Shown here: positions 8,021 through 16,369 of the stretch, piece after piece
Numbering within the stretch: position 1 is the first letter of the stretch
Layout of the letters: each line of letters starts with the position of its first letter
NCBI GenBank assembly: GCA_946629635.1
Contig: CAMOYA010000012.1
Span: 1 to 36,958 of the forward strand
Source of the DNA: an uncultured Clostridia bacterium
GTDB lineage: Bacteria > Bacillota > Clostridia > Christensenellales > Aristaeellaceae
DNA length: 36,958 nt
Reading direction: 5' to 3'
Notes under the pieces: model-generated
What the model saw: the letters and a program-made list of their open reading frames with translations, nothing else
What the model was told of the DNA's origin: nothing
Database searches by the model: none
Made by a program: the position numbers and the translations under genes

Positions 8021-8050
8021 GCCTTTGCGCATCTGTCCGAACAGCTTTTG

Positions 8051-8077
8051 CAAAAAAAGATCCGGCAATCCGGATCC
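8051..8077 (-). terminator. Intrinsic terminator of murA-J-protein
   Basis: On the minus strand GATCCGG, loop ATTG and CCGGATC are followed by seven T. It begins four bases after the J-protein stop codon. Confidence 0.92.
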
Positions 8078-8080
8078 GCG

Positions 8081-8611
8081 TTACTTTTTGATGATTTTTT
8101 TCCAGGCTTTCCTGACACGGCCCTGCAGGGTCCCGGCCTTCCGGTGCGCCACCGCCGCGGCCAGCGCGCCGCTGCGGTATACATTGTTTTCCGGGCAGAG
8201 GCGGACCGCCTCGCGGAAGGACTGATGCGCGGATTCATACTGATCCATCGCCATCAGCACCCTGCCCTGGACATAATACCAGTCCCCGGTTCTCTGATCG
8301 CACTTTGTCAGATGGTGAAGCGCCATTTCCGGATTGCCCCGGGCCAGCGCTCTCTCAGCCAGCAGGATATAGGTGGCCGGATTGATTTCCTCCATCCCGG
8401 ACGGATGTTTTTTCTGACCGGGAGCGGCCAGCCGAAGCGCTTCCTCATAGGCCAGATTCAGCGCTACCATGCGCGCCTGCGCTTCCTTTTTCATGGCCGG
8501 ATCCTGGATCATATCCGGATGATACCGCTTCACAAGCATCCTGTAGGCAGACCGGATCTCATCCTGATCCGCCCACCCCTGCAGCCCCAGGACCTCAAAC
8601 GGATTGTCCAT
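8081..8611 (-). CDS. J-domain protein with TPR-like C-terminal half
   Basis: Small DnaJ-like co-chaperone of 176 aa. The J domain spans residues 1-65 with the essential HPD at 31-33 (RYHPDM) between helices II and III; J domains stimulate the ATPase of DnaK-type Hsp70s. Residues about 80-150 (NPATYILLAERALARGNPEM; DWYYVQGRVLMAMDQYESA) look like two tetratricopeptide repeats, probably a client-docking surface. The C-terminus is basic (KAWKKIIKK). There is no Gly/Phe region or zinc-finger domain, so this is not DnaJ itself. The start is the ATG at 8611 behind GGGAGG; an in-frame TTG at 8632 overlaps murA and lacks a site. It is the second gene of a murA operon, an unexplained pairing. Confidence 0.85.
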   Translation of the reverse strand: MDNPFEVLGLQGWADQDEIRSAYRMLVKRYHPDMIQDPAMKKEAQARMVALNLAYEEALRLAAPGQKKHPSGMEEINPATYILLAERALARGNPEMALHHLTKCDQRTGDWYYVQGRVLMAMDQYESAHQSFREAVRLCPENNVYRSGALAAAVAHRKAGTLQGRVRKAWKKIIKK

Positions 8612-8628
8612 CGGTATTGCCTCCCGGG

Positions 8629-9894
8629 TCAAAGAACAGGTTCCCGGCTGATCTCGGCGCCGAGGGAACGAAGCTTGTCTTCAATATGCTCATATCCCCG
8701 GTCGATATAACCGGGTTCATATATTTCCGAAACACCGTGGGCCATCAGGCTGGCAATGATGAGCGCCGCACCGGCCCGAAGATCCGTCGCCGTCATGGGT
8801 GCGCCGTAAAGCTCAGACACCCCTTCGATAATCGCCGTGCGCCCCATCACCCGCACATGCGCGCCCATTCTCCGGATCTCGTCAAGATGGCGGAACCGCT
8901 GTTCAAAGATCGTTTCCGTCACGATGCTGGTGCCCTTTGCCGTCGTCAGCAGCGCGCTCATGGGCTGCTGCAGATCCGTCGGGAAACCGGGATACACCTG
9001 CGTCTTGACATTGATCGCGCGCCGGGGACCGACCACATGCACCCGGATCGCATCATCATAGTCCGTCACCTTGACGCCCATCTCCAGAAGCTTTGCGCTC
9101 AGGGCATCCATATGCGTCGGGATGCAGCCGTTGATGATCACATCTCCCCCGGTGGCCGCCGCAGCGATCATCAGCGTACCGGTTTCAATCTGGTCCGGAA
9201 TGACCGCGTAGGTGCTTCCGTGCAGATACTGCACGCCGCGGATCCGGATGATATCGGTGCCGGCGCCCTTGATCCGCGCGCCCATGCTGTTGAGAAAGTT
9301 CGCCAGGTCAACGATATGCGGTTCCTTCGCCGCGTTGTAGATGACCGTGTTTCCTTTCGCCTTGGCCGCCGCAAGCATGACATTCACGGTCGCCCCGACG
9401 GTCACCATATCGAAAAAAACATCTCCCCCGGTCAGGTGATCACACTCGGCGCTCAGCACGCCGCCGATCTCCCCCGCTTCAGCGCCGATGGCCTGAAAGC
9501 CCTTGAGGTGCTGATCCACCGGGCGGGTTCCGATCTCGCAGCCGCCAGGCGTCGGCACCTTGGCCTTGCCGCAGCGCCCCAGCAGAGCGCCAAGCAGATA
9601 ATAGCTTGCGCGCAGGCGCTGGGCATTGTGATAGGAGACCCGGGTTCCCTCCGCCGGACGCGGATCCACACGCATCAGCTTTCCGGGCTCGTATTCCACC
9701 TTGGCCCCCAGCTCCCTGAGAATATCCGCGAGGGCATGCACATCCTCAATATCGGGCAGATTCTCAATCGTACAGGGCTCATCGCTGAGCAGGGTCGCCG
9801 GGATCACCGCCACAGCCGTATTTTTCCCTCCGCTGACCCGCACCTGGCCCTCCAGCGCATGACCGCCGGTGACCAGCATCCGCTCCTTCGCCAA
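8629..9894 (-). CDS. murA: UDP-N-acetylglucosamine 1-carboxyvinyltransferase
   Basis: First committed step of peptidoglycan synthesis: transfers enolpyruvate from PEP to UDP-GlcNAc in the cytoplasm. Length (421 aa) is standard. The catalytic K24-N25 pair (SGGKN) and the active-site cysteine C119 in PGGCEIGTRPVD are present. Cys rather than Asp at this position predicts sensitivity to fosfomycin. The start appears to be TTG at 9894, seven bases after GGGGGTGAG; the first ATG, at 9879, has AAGGAG only three bases away, too close to serve. A consensus promoter lies at 9933-9961. Many Firmicutes have two MurA paralogues, and the window does not show which this is. Confidence 0.95.
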   Translation of the reverse strand: MAKERMLVTGGHALEGQVRVSGGKNTAVAVIPATLLSDEPCTIENLPDIEDVHALADILRELGAKVEYEPGKLMRVDPRPAEGTRVSYHNAQRLRASYYLLGALLGRCGKAKVPTPGGCEIGTRPVDQHLKGFQAIGAEAGEIGGVLSAECDHLTGGDVFFDMVTVGATVNVMLAAAKAKGNTVIYNAAKEPHIVDLANFLNSMGARIKGAGTDIIRIRGVQYLHGSTYAVIPDQIETGTLMIAAAATGGDVIINGCIPTHMDALSAKLLEMGVKVTDYDDAIRVHVVGPRRAINVKTQVYPGFPTDLQQPMSALLTTAKGTSIVTETIFEQRFRHLDEIRRMGAHVRVMGRTAIIEGVSELYGAPMTATDLRAGAALIIASLMAHGVSEIYEPGYIDRGYEHIEDKLRSLGAEISREPVL

Positions 9895-9932
9895 GGAAGC
9901 TCACCCCCGTCCCGCAAAATCAGATTTCAATA

Positions 9933-9961
9933 ATTATACCAGTTTCCGCAGAAACTGACAA
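9933..9961 (-). promoter_or_regulatory. Sigma-A promoter of murA with an inverted repeat in the spacer
   Basis: TTGTCA (9956-9961) is 17 bases from TATAAT (9933-9938) on the minus strand. The spacer holds a perfect inverted repeat, CAGTTTC (9940-9946), CGCA, GAAACTG (9951-9957), a possible operator. Confidence 0.9.
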
Positions 9962-10047
9962 GCGGCCGCCAGCCCGTACCCCGCGGCAGAGCCGCATGAC
10001 ATTCATGTTTTTTTGATGTTGCCGGGGTGTCTCTGCGCACTGAAACA

Positions 10048-10056
10048 TGATATAAT
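10048..10056 (+). promoter_or_regulatory. Extended -10 promoter of smc
   Basis: TGATATAAT gives an extended -10 element with TATAAT at 10051-10056. No good -35 is visible 16-18 bases upstream. It lies about 100 bases before the smc ATG and diverges from the murA promoter. Confidence 0.65.
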
Positions 10057-10158
10057 ATTTCATCTTTGCTTTGGCAGCATGGCAGGGATGCGGGGGAAGA
10101 CGAAGCATACTCCCCCTGCGGATCGCGGAAAGCGAAATTGACCGGGAGAACGGAAGAA

Positions 10159-13100
10159 ATGCGACTGAAAAAACTGGAACTGTACGGATTCAAGTCCTTT
10201 GCCCAGCGGACGGAAATCGTCTTCAACGAAGGCATCACCGGCATCGTGGGGCCCAACGGTTCCGGAAAGAGCAACATCGGTGACGCAGTGCGTTGGGTGC
10301 TGGGAGAGCAGAGCGCCAAGACGCTCCGTGGATCCAGTATGCAGGATGTGATCTTCGGCGGGACCCAGAAGCGCAAGCCGATGAGTTACTGCGAGGTTTC
10401 ACTGGTATTTGACAACGAGGACCGGGCGCTTCCGCTCGACTACGCGGAGGTCATGGTCACGCGGCGGGTTTACCGCAGCGGCGAGAGCGAATACTACCTG
10501 AACCGCTCCGCCTGCCGCCTGAAGGATGTGGTGGATCTCTTCCGGGATACCGGCATCGGCAAGGAGGGTTATTCCATTATCGGCCAGGGCCGGATCGATG
10601 AGATTCTGTCCCGCAAGGGCGAAGACCGCCGCCTCGTATTTGAGGAAGCCGCCGGCATCGTCAAGTTCAAGGCCCGAAAGGAGGAAGCGGACAAGAAGCT
10701 GTCCCGCACGCTCGAAAACATGGGGCGGGTCGATGATATTCTGGACGAGCTGAAACGGCAGCTGGCTCCGCTGGAGATTCAGGCCAAAAACGCCCGGGAA
10801 TACCTCGAAAAAGCCGCGGAGCTGAAGGTGCTGGATCTGAATCTCTTTCTGATCCGTTCCGACAAAATGACCGCCAAACTGGCCGAAGCGGATCAGAACC
10901 TGCTGCAGATCCGCGGCGCGCTGGCGCAGACGGAGACCGCGCTGCAGGAGATGACGGAGCAGCGGGATGCCCGACAGGCCGAAATCGCCGAGCTCGACGG
11001 AAAAATCACGCAGGCCCATTCCGCCATGATGGCCGGAATGGAGGCGGTGCACACCGCCCAGGATGCCGTTCGCACAGTGGATGCCCGAAAACAGAGCCGG
11101 GAGGAAAATCGCAGACGCATCCGGGAGGAAATCCTTTCCGCACAGGAGCGACTCGCGGAGCTGGAAAAGCTGGAAGCCGAAAGCGCCGGTGACGCCGGCT
11201 CGGAAACGCTGCTCCGAAAGGAAGCACAGCTGACCGATGCCCGGGCGGCCGAAGCTTCGGCCCGGCAGAAAGCCCTGGAAAAGGAACAGATTCTCGAGGC
11301 GCACAAGTCGGCCATGATGGACGCCGCCAACCGGCGGGCTGCGGCACTGAGTGATCAGACCCGGCTGAAAACCATGCTTTCCGCCATGGAGGAACGCCTG
11401 AAGGAAATCACGGCAACCTGCGAAGAGATGAAAGCATCCGGCACTTTCCTGGAAGAAGCCGTGGCGGATGCGAACCGCCGCCTGCAGGAAGAAACGGATC
11501 TGCAGAACCGTCTGTCCGAATCCCTGACTGAGACCCGGCAGGCGCTGGAGGAAGCGGACGCTGCCGTCATCCGCGCCCGGCAGGAATATGACCGGAAGCT
11601 GGCAGAAACGCGGGATATTGAATCGCGCAGAAAAGTGCTGGAAGAGATGTCCCGGGACATGGAAGGATATCAGCATTCGGTGCGAACCGTCGTCCGTTAT
11701 GCCCGCGAAAGAAAGATGAGCCGGGTTTACGGACCGCTGAACCAGCTGATATCCGTACCGAAGGAATACGAAACAGCCATCGACATGGCGCTGGGAAGCG
11801 CCCAGCAGAACGTGGTCACCGAGGATGAGGAAACCGCCAAGGAGCTGATCGAGTATCTGCGGAAAAACCGCCTTGGCCGGGCCACCTTTCTGCCCGTTTC
11901 CGCCATCCGTTCCCGGACCCTGAATCCGAGGGAGCGGGAAGCGCTTCATCTGCCCGGGTGCCTGGGTGTTGCATCGGATCTGATCCAGTGCGATGACAAA
12001 TACCGTGGAATCGTAGAGAACATGCTCGGCCGCACCGTGGTGGCGGATAACCTGGCCAACGGCATTCAGATCATGCGGAATGGCGGGCACGAGTTCCGCC
12101 TCGTCACCCTGCAGGGAGACGTGATGCACTCCGGCGGATCCATGACCGGCGGATCCGTTTCCTCCCGAACCGCCAATCTGTTCTCCAGGGAGCGGGAGCT
12201 GAAGGAGATGACCGAAGCGCTGTCCGCCGGACAGGATGCCCTGGAAAAGCTTCTCCGGGAGATGAAGGACGGTCAGGCATGCAAGGACCAGCTGAAAGCG
12301 CGTTCGGCGGATGCGCTGGAAGAGCTGCATCAGCAGGAGATCGCCGTCGCACGGGAAACGGAGCGGACCCAGAACGCGGAGGAAGAGCTGCGCAGGCATT
12401 CCCTGCAGCTGAGCGAAACGGAAGCCGCACGGGAGCAGCTGATGGAATCACAGATGCAGATCCAGGAGCAGCTGTCCATGGCGGACAGCCACACCGAAAA
12501 GACGGAAGCCAGCCGCGAGGAAATGGAGCAGAAAACGGAGCTGCTGCAGCAGGAAGCGCAGGCTGCCCGTACCAGCGCTGAGGAAAAGGCGGAAGCCGTC
12601 GTGCAGCTCACACTGGAAGTCAATGATCTCCGGCATGAGCTGGAGACGATGCGGCGGGACAGGGAACGTCTTGGCCAGGAAAGAGAGCGGGTTCTCCAGG
12701 ATCAGGAAAGGCGCCGGCGTGAAATCGCAGATATGAACGTGCTGGAAAGCGCGGACGATGAAGAGCTGGCGCAGCTGACGCAGGCAAGAGAGGCTGCGGA
12801 GGCTGAGCAGAGCACACGGGAAGCCCGGACGCGCTCGCTGGAAGAGACCCGGGCTGATCGCCAGCAGGCGCTGCGGGATATCCTCTCCGCCATGGAAGAC
12901 CTGCACCAGACTTACTCCAGGGATTCGGACCGGGCACACCGGATGGAACTGAGCCGTTCCCGCACCGAAGGCGACCTGAAGGCCCTGCAGGACCGGATCT
13001 GGAACACCTACGAAGTCACATATGCCGGTGCGGAGGAATTCCGCGCCACGGAAGGGTTCAACGTCACAGAAGCGGATCGGCAGGCGGCGCAGCTCTCGAC

Positions 13101-13719
13101 GGAAATCCGTGCGCTCGGTCCGGTCAATGTGCACGCGGTCGAGGAATATGCGGAAACAAAAGCCAGGGCGGATGAGCTGGAAACGCAGCGGGAGGACCTG
13201 GTTCGGGCCGAAAAGGATCTGCGTGATCTGATTTCCCGGCTGCTTTCCCAGATGAAGGAAACCTTCGTGGAACGGTTCACCCTGCTGCAGGGCTATTTCT
13301 CCGAGACTTTCGTGCAGCTGTTCGGTGGCGGACATGCGGAACTGTCACTGATGGATCCTGAGGATCCGCTGAACTGCGGCATCGAAATCAACGTTCAGCC
13401 GCCGGGAAAGAAGCTGCAGCTGCTGAGCCTTTTGTCCGGCGGAGAACGGACGCTGACCGCCATCGCCATCCTGTTTGCCACGCTGAAGCTGAAGCCTACT
13501 CCGTTCTGCATCCTCGATGAGATTGAAGCGGCGCTGGATGATGCCAACATCGGCTATTTTGCGGACTATTTGGTGCAGTATTCCAAATCCACCCAGTTCG
13601 TGGTCGTCACCCATCGCAAGGGCACCATGGAAAGGGCAGACAGCCTGTATGGCGTCGCGATGGAGGAGCAGGGAGTCAGCAAGATGGTTTCCGTCTCCCT
13701 GCAGGACTACCGGGAATAA
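10159..13719 (+). CDS. smc: Chromosome segregation ATPase SMC
   Basis: Condensin core subunit of 1186 aa, the length of B. subtilis SMC. It organises and separates chromosomes as a dimer with ScpA and ScpB. The N-terminal head has Walker A GPNGSGKS (31-38). Two long heptad coiled coils flank a hinge at about 515-670 (VYGPLNQLISVP; GGSMTGGS). The C-terminal head carries the signature LLSGGERT (about 1091-1098) and Walker B FCILDEIEAALDD with D1120 and E1121. The frame is open from 10066, but the conserved MRLKKLELYGFKSF start is the ATG at 10159, with GGGAG and GGAAG upstream. The usual rnc-smc-ftsY order is not kept: lysA follows 19 bases later. Confidence 0.96.
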   Translation: MRLKKLELYGFKSFAQRTEIVFNEGITGIVGPNGSGKSNIGDAVRWVLGEQSAKTLRGSSMQDVIFGGTQKRKPMSYCEVSLVFDNEDRALPLDYAEVMVTRRVYRSGESEYYLNRSACRLKDVVDLFRDTGIGKEGYSIIGQGRIDEILSRKGEDRRLVFEEAAGIVKFKARKEEADKKLSRTLENMGRVDDILDELKRQLAPLEIQAKNAREYLEKAAELKVLDLNLFLIRSDKMTAKLAEADQNLLQIRGALAQTETALQEMTEQRDARQAEIAELDGKITQAHSAMMAGMEAVHTAQDAVRTVDARKQSREENRRRIREEILSAQERLAELEKLEAESAGDAGSETLLRKEAQLTDARAAEASARQKALEKEQILEAHKSAMMDAANRRAAALSDQTRLKTMLSAMEERLKEITATCEEMKASGTFLEEAVADANRRLQEETDLQNRLSESLTETRQALEEADAAVIRARQEYDRKLAETRDIESRRKVLEEMSRDMEGYQHSVRTVVRYARERKMSRVYGPLNQLISVPKEYETAIDMALGSAQQNVVTEDEETAKELIEYLRKNRLGRATFLPVSAIRSRTLNPREREALHLPGCLGVASDLIQCDDKYRGIVENMLGRTVVADNLANGIQIMRNGGHEFRLVTLQGDVMHSGGSMTGGSVSSRTANLFSRERELKEMTEALSAGQDALEKLLREMKDGQACKDQLKARSADALEELHQQEIAVARETERTQNAEEELRRHSLQLSETEAAREQLMESQMQIQEQLSMADSHTEKTEASREEMEQKTELLQQEAQAARTSAEEKAEAVVQLTLEVNDLRHELETMRRDRERLGQERERVLQDQERRRREIADMNVLESADDEELAQLTQAREAAEAEQSTREARTRSLEETRADRQQALRDILSAMEDLHQTYSRDSDRAHRMELSRSRTEGDLKALQDRIWNTYEVTYAGAEEFRATEGFNVTEADRQAAQLSTEIRALGPVNVHAVEEYAETKARADELETQREDLVRAEKDLRDLISRLLSQMKETFVERFTLLQGYFSETFVQLFGGGHAELSLMDPEDPLNCGIEINVQPPGKKLQLLSLLSGGERTLTAIAILFATLKLKPTPFCILDEIEAALDDANIGYFADYLVQYSKSTQFVVVTHRKGTMERADSLYGVAMEEQGVSKMVSVSLQDYRE

Positions 13720-13738
13720 AACAGAGGAGTTGATGCAA

Positions 13739-14998
13739 ATGCCCAATTTTGCACTTTCCGATTCCATATTTCAGGAGGCGGCCCGCCGCTTTCCCACCCC
13801 CTTTCATCTGTATGATGAAAACGGCATCCGGGAAAACGCCCGAAAGCTGAACGCCGCCTTCAGCTGGTGTCCCTCGTTCCGGGAGCACTTTGCCGTCAAG
13901 GCGCTGCCCAATCCTGCCATCCTGCGCATCCTGAAGGAAGAAGGCTGCGGGCTGGACTGCTCCTCCGCCACGGAGCTGACGCTGGCCAGGGTCTGCGGCT
14001 TCCGCGGGGAGGAAATCATCCTTTCCGCCAACGCGATGCCGCCGGAGGAATTTACCCAGGCCCGCGCCCTCGGCGCGATCATCAATCTCGACGATATCAC
14101 GGATATCGATGCCCTCCGGACCCATGGCGGCATTCCCGAAGAGGTCTGCCTGCGCTACAATCCCGGCGGCCGTTTTTCCATCGGCAACACGATCATGGGC
14201 AAGCCCGGCGAAGCGAAATACGGCATGACGGACGCGCAGCTGCGCGCCGCCCTGAAAACGCTTTCCGCCGAAGGCGTCACCGCCTTCGGACTGCATGCCT
14301 TCCTGTCCTCCAACACCACGGATGAATCCTACTATCCGACCCTGGCGGAAACGCTGCTCCGCCTGGGAAAAACGCTGGAGGAAGAAACCGGTCTCCGGTT
14401 TTCCTTTGCGGATCTTTCCGGCGGCATCGGCATTCCGTACCGGCCGGAGGAGGCCGCGCCGGATGTTATGAAGATCGGCGAAAGCGTGCGCAGGGTATAT
14501 GAAAAGATCTTTCCGCAGGGCGGCGTCGGCATCCGGACGGAGCTCGGCCGCTGGATGACCGGACCCCACGGATGGCTGGTCACCCGCGCGATCCACGAAA
14601 AAAAGATCTACCGGGATTATATCGGCGTTGACGCCTCAGCGGTCAACCTGATCCGTCCCGCCATGTACGGCGCCTATCATCATATTACGGTATGCGGAAA
14701 AAGAGACCTCCCGGCGGACCACATCTACGATGTGACGGGATGTCTCTGCGAAAACAATGATAAATTTGCCTGGGAGCGGCCGCTGCCGGAAATCCGGATC
14801 GGCGATCTGCTCCTGATCCATGATACCGGCGCGCACGGCTCCGCGATGGGATACAATTACAACGGCCGGCTGCGCGGCGCGGAAGTGCTCTACACCCGGG
14901 ACGGCGAATACCGGCTGATCCGCCGGGCGGAAACGGACCGGGACTACTTCGCCACGCTGGATTCGGATCCGGCTGCCGCGGAACTCGGCCTGGCCTGA
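13739..14998 (+). CDS. lysA: Diaminopimelate decarboxylase family enzyme
   Basis: Fold-type III PLP decarboxylase of 419 aa, predicted to convert meso-diaminopimelate to L-lysine, the last step of lysine synthesis. The PLP lysine is K54 (HFAVKALPNP). The phosphate-binding glycine motif is DLSGGIGIPY. The C-terminal half has GCLCENNDKFAWE and the GAHGSAMGYNYNGRLRGAEVL segment, matching the C-E-S-x-D and G-A-Y-x-x-x-x-x-x-Y-N-x-R-x-R motifs of LysA. GAGGAG at 13724-13729 decides the start: ATG 13739 is nine bases away, while ATG 13733 is only three away. It shares the smc transcript. A related carboxynorspermidine or ornithine decarboxylase is less likely. Confidence 0.85.
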   Translation: MPNFALSDSIFQEAARRFPTPFHLYDENGIRENARKLNAAFSWCPSFREHFAVKALPNPAILRILKEEGCGLDCSSATELTLARVCGFRGEEIILSANAMPPEEFTQARALGAIINLDDITDIDALRTHGGIPEEVCLRYNPGGRFSIGNTIMGKPGEAKYGMTDAQLRAALKTLSAEGVTAFGLHAFLSSNTTDESYYPTLAETLLRLGKTLEEETGLRFSFADLSGGIGIPYRPEEAAPDVMKIGESVRRVYEKIFPQGGVGIRTELGRWMTGPHGWLVTRAIHEKKIYRDYIGVDASAVNLIRPAMYGAYHHITVCGKRDLPADHIYDVTGCLCENNDKFAWERPLPEIRIGDLLLIHDTGAHGSAMGYNYNGRLRGAEVLYTRDGEYRLIRRAETDRDYFATLDSDPAAAELGLA

Positions 14999-15000
14999 AT

Positions 15001-16167
15001 TTACAGGACGATATCCCCGGGGCGATAGCCCGCGGGAAGCGGTTCCTCTTCCACAAAACTGAAATCCGGGTCTTCCAGCACGCTGAGGAAGGCCGCATAG
15101 GGGATGCGTTCGAACTCACAGCCATAGCTGCTGCGGCCGAACCATCCCCCTTCCTTTGCCGCCAGGTTCAGATCCCGGGCAATCTTTGTATGGTTCGAGC
15201 AGTCATGCACGGCGATGGGCCATCCTTCCTCGGCGGCCTCCCGCATCAGCCGGATGGAAAGATCCCGGCTGTGGATGGGGCTGAGATAGCCCATCCGGCA
15301 GAAGTACATCGGCTCCCCGAAGTAGTTGCCCAGGTTGTTCTCATTCAGATGGAGTTCCGCGCAGTTCATAAAGTCAATTCCGGTTGCCAGGATCTCCTGC
15401 TTCTTCTGCCGGAACGCCTTTTCAAAAGCGCGGGTCATCGGCGTTTCAATGCCGACCTGCGGAATATAATGCTTCGCGGTCCGCATGGCTTCAATGACCC
15501 GGTCCGCACACCCGCTGGCGCCAAGATTGAACCGCAGCTCATCCAGTCCGGCCTCCCCGAGCGCCCTCAGGTTCTCCTCATTCGCCTTCAGGCCGTTGGT
15601 ATACATATGCTGGTGGATGCCGGCGTCATGGAAGCGGCGGATCACGCCGTAATACTTTTCGATTTCCATGAAGGGCTCCAGGTAGACATAGGAAATACCC
15701 GTGGGTTTCCCCTGCAGCGAAAAGAGCAGCGGAAGATCCTCCTCCCGGTATTTCCCGCCCCCGATTTCCCACAGGCCTTCCCCGATGGGCGGAATGGCGT
15801 CCAATATGCCATAGTCATAGCAGAACGGGCAGGCCGCGTTACATTTGTTTGTCTTCCGCACGGCGGAAAGCCCGGTGCCCAGCAGGCAGCTCCGGCATCC
15901 CTGCGGAAACTTTTCCGCATGCCCGACATACAGCGTGCATGCCGGGATCTCCCTGCTCCAGGGAATCCCTTCCGGATGCCCGGGTACAACGGCCTTCAAC
16001 CCCGGAACCGCCGTGAGCATCGCCTCCCGCCGCTGATCCACGGCCGTTTCGATCTGGGCAAACACAGCCAGGGCAATTTCCTCCTGCCGGCATCCGAGGC
16101 TTTCCTCTTCGGGCAGCTCCGCGAAGAAGCGGAACCAGTTCAGGGCGTCTTTCCGGGAGATTTTCAT
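15001..16167 (-). CDS. Uncharacterised radical SAM protein
   Basis: A 388-aa radical SAM enzyme with the cluster motif CNAACPFC (C109, C113, C116), which binds a 4Fe-4S cluster and cleaves S-adenosylmethionine. Extra cysteines just ahead (C77, and C91/C94 in GCRSCLLG) could hold zinc or another cluster. After the barrel come ELHLNENNLGNY and a late AVHDCSNHTK stretch. There is no SPASM domain, B12-binding domain or RRE-like start, and I do not recognise the exact family. The ATG at 16167 is chosen because TGGAGG sits eight bases upstream; ATG 16182 has no site. It is a lone gene that meets lysA tail to tail with only two bases between. No peptide substrate gene was seen beside it. Confidence 0.8.
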   Translation of the reverse strand: MKISRKDALNWFRFFAELPEEESLGCRQEEIALAVFAQIETAVDQRREAMLTAVPGLKAVVPGHPEGIPWSREIPACTLYVGHAEKFPQGCRSCLLGTGLSAVRKTNKCNAACPFCYDYGILDAIPPIGEGLWEIGGGKYREEDLPLLFSLQGKPTGISYVYLEPFMEIEKYYGVIRRFHDAGIHQHMYTNGLKANEENLRALGEAGLDELRFNLGASGCADRVIEAMRTAKHYIPQVGIETPMTRAFEKAFRQKKQEILATGIDFMNCAELHLNENNLGNYFGEPMYFCRMGYLSPIHSRDLSIRLMREAAEEGWPIAVHDCSNHTKIARDLNLAAKEGGWFGRSSYGCEFERIPYAAFLSVLEDPDFSFVEEEPLPAGYRPGDIVL

Positions 16168-16234
16168 GCTGCGATCCTCCATGAATGATATGTTTTATCT
16201 TATCATCTTCCATTCCAAAAGAACAGCTGAATCG

Positions 16235-16254
16235 AATCATTGTCTTCAATGATT
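16235..16254. repeat. 8-bp perfect inverted repeat in an AT-rich divergent gap
   Basis: AATCATTG (16235-16242) and CAATGATT (16247-16254) are separated by TCTT. It lies between the radical SAM gene and the SH3-protein gene, upstream of both, in a stretch much richer in A+T than its surroundings. It could be an operator. Confidence 0.6.
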
Positions 16255-16286
16255 AAAATTTTATTCCAAAATTGTTACAAAAAAAT

Positions 16287-16316
16287 TTGACTGATTTATG
16301 CACCTCATGCTAAAAT
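16287..16316 (+). promoter_or_regulatory. Sigma-A promoter of the secreted SH3-protein gene
   Basis: TTGACT (16287-16292) and TAAAAT (16311-16316) are 18 bases apart. A 6-bp hairpin (CTGCCA 16329-16334 with TGGCAG 16340-16345) falls in the short leader. Confidence 0.85.
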
Positions 16317-16369
16317 AGAAAACAGCTCCTGCCAGCTGATGGCAGTACGAATTCCGCAGGAGGATTCTC

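Noticed and set aside
10399-12399. A 666-codon minus-strand frame opposite smc
   Set aside because: No domain or ribosome site, and the opposite strand is an intact smc with all motifs.
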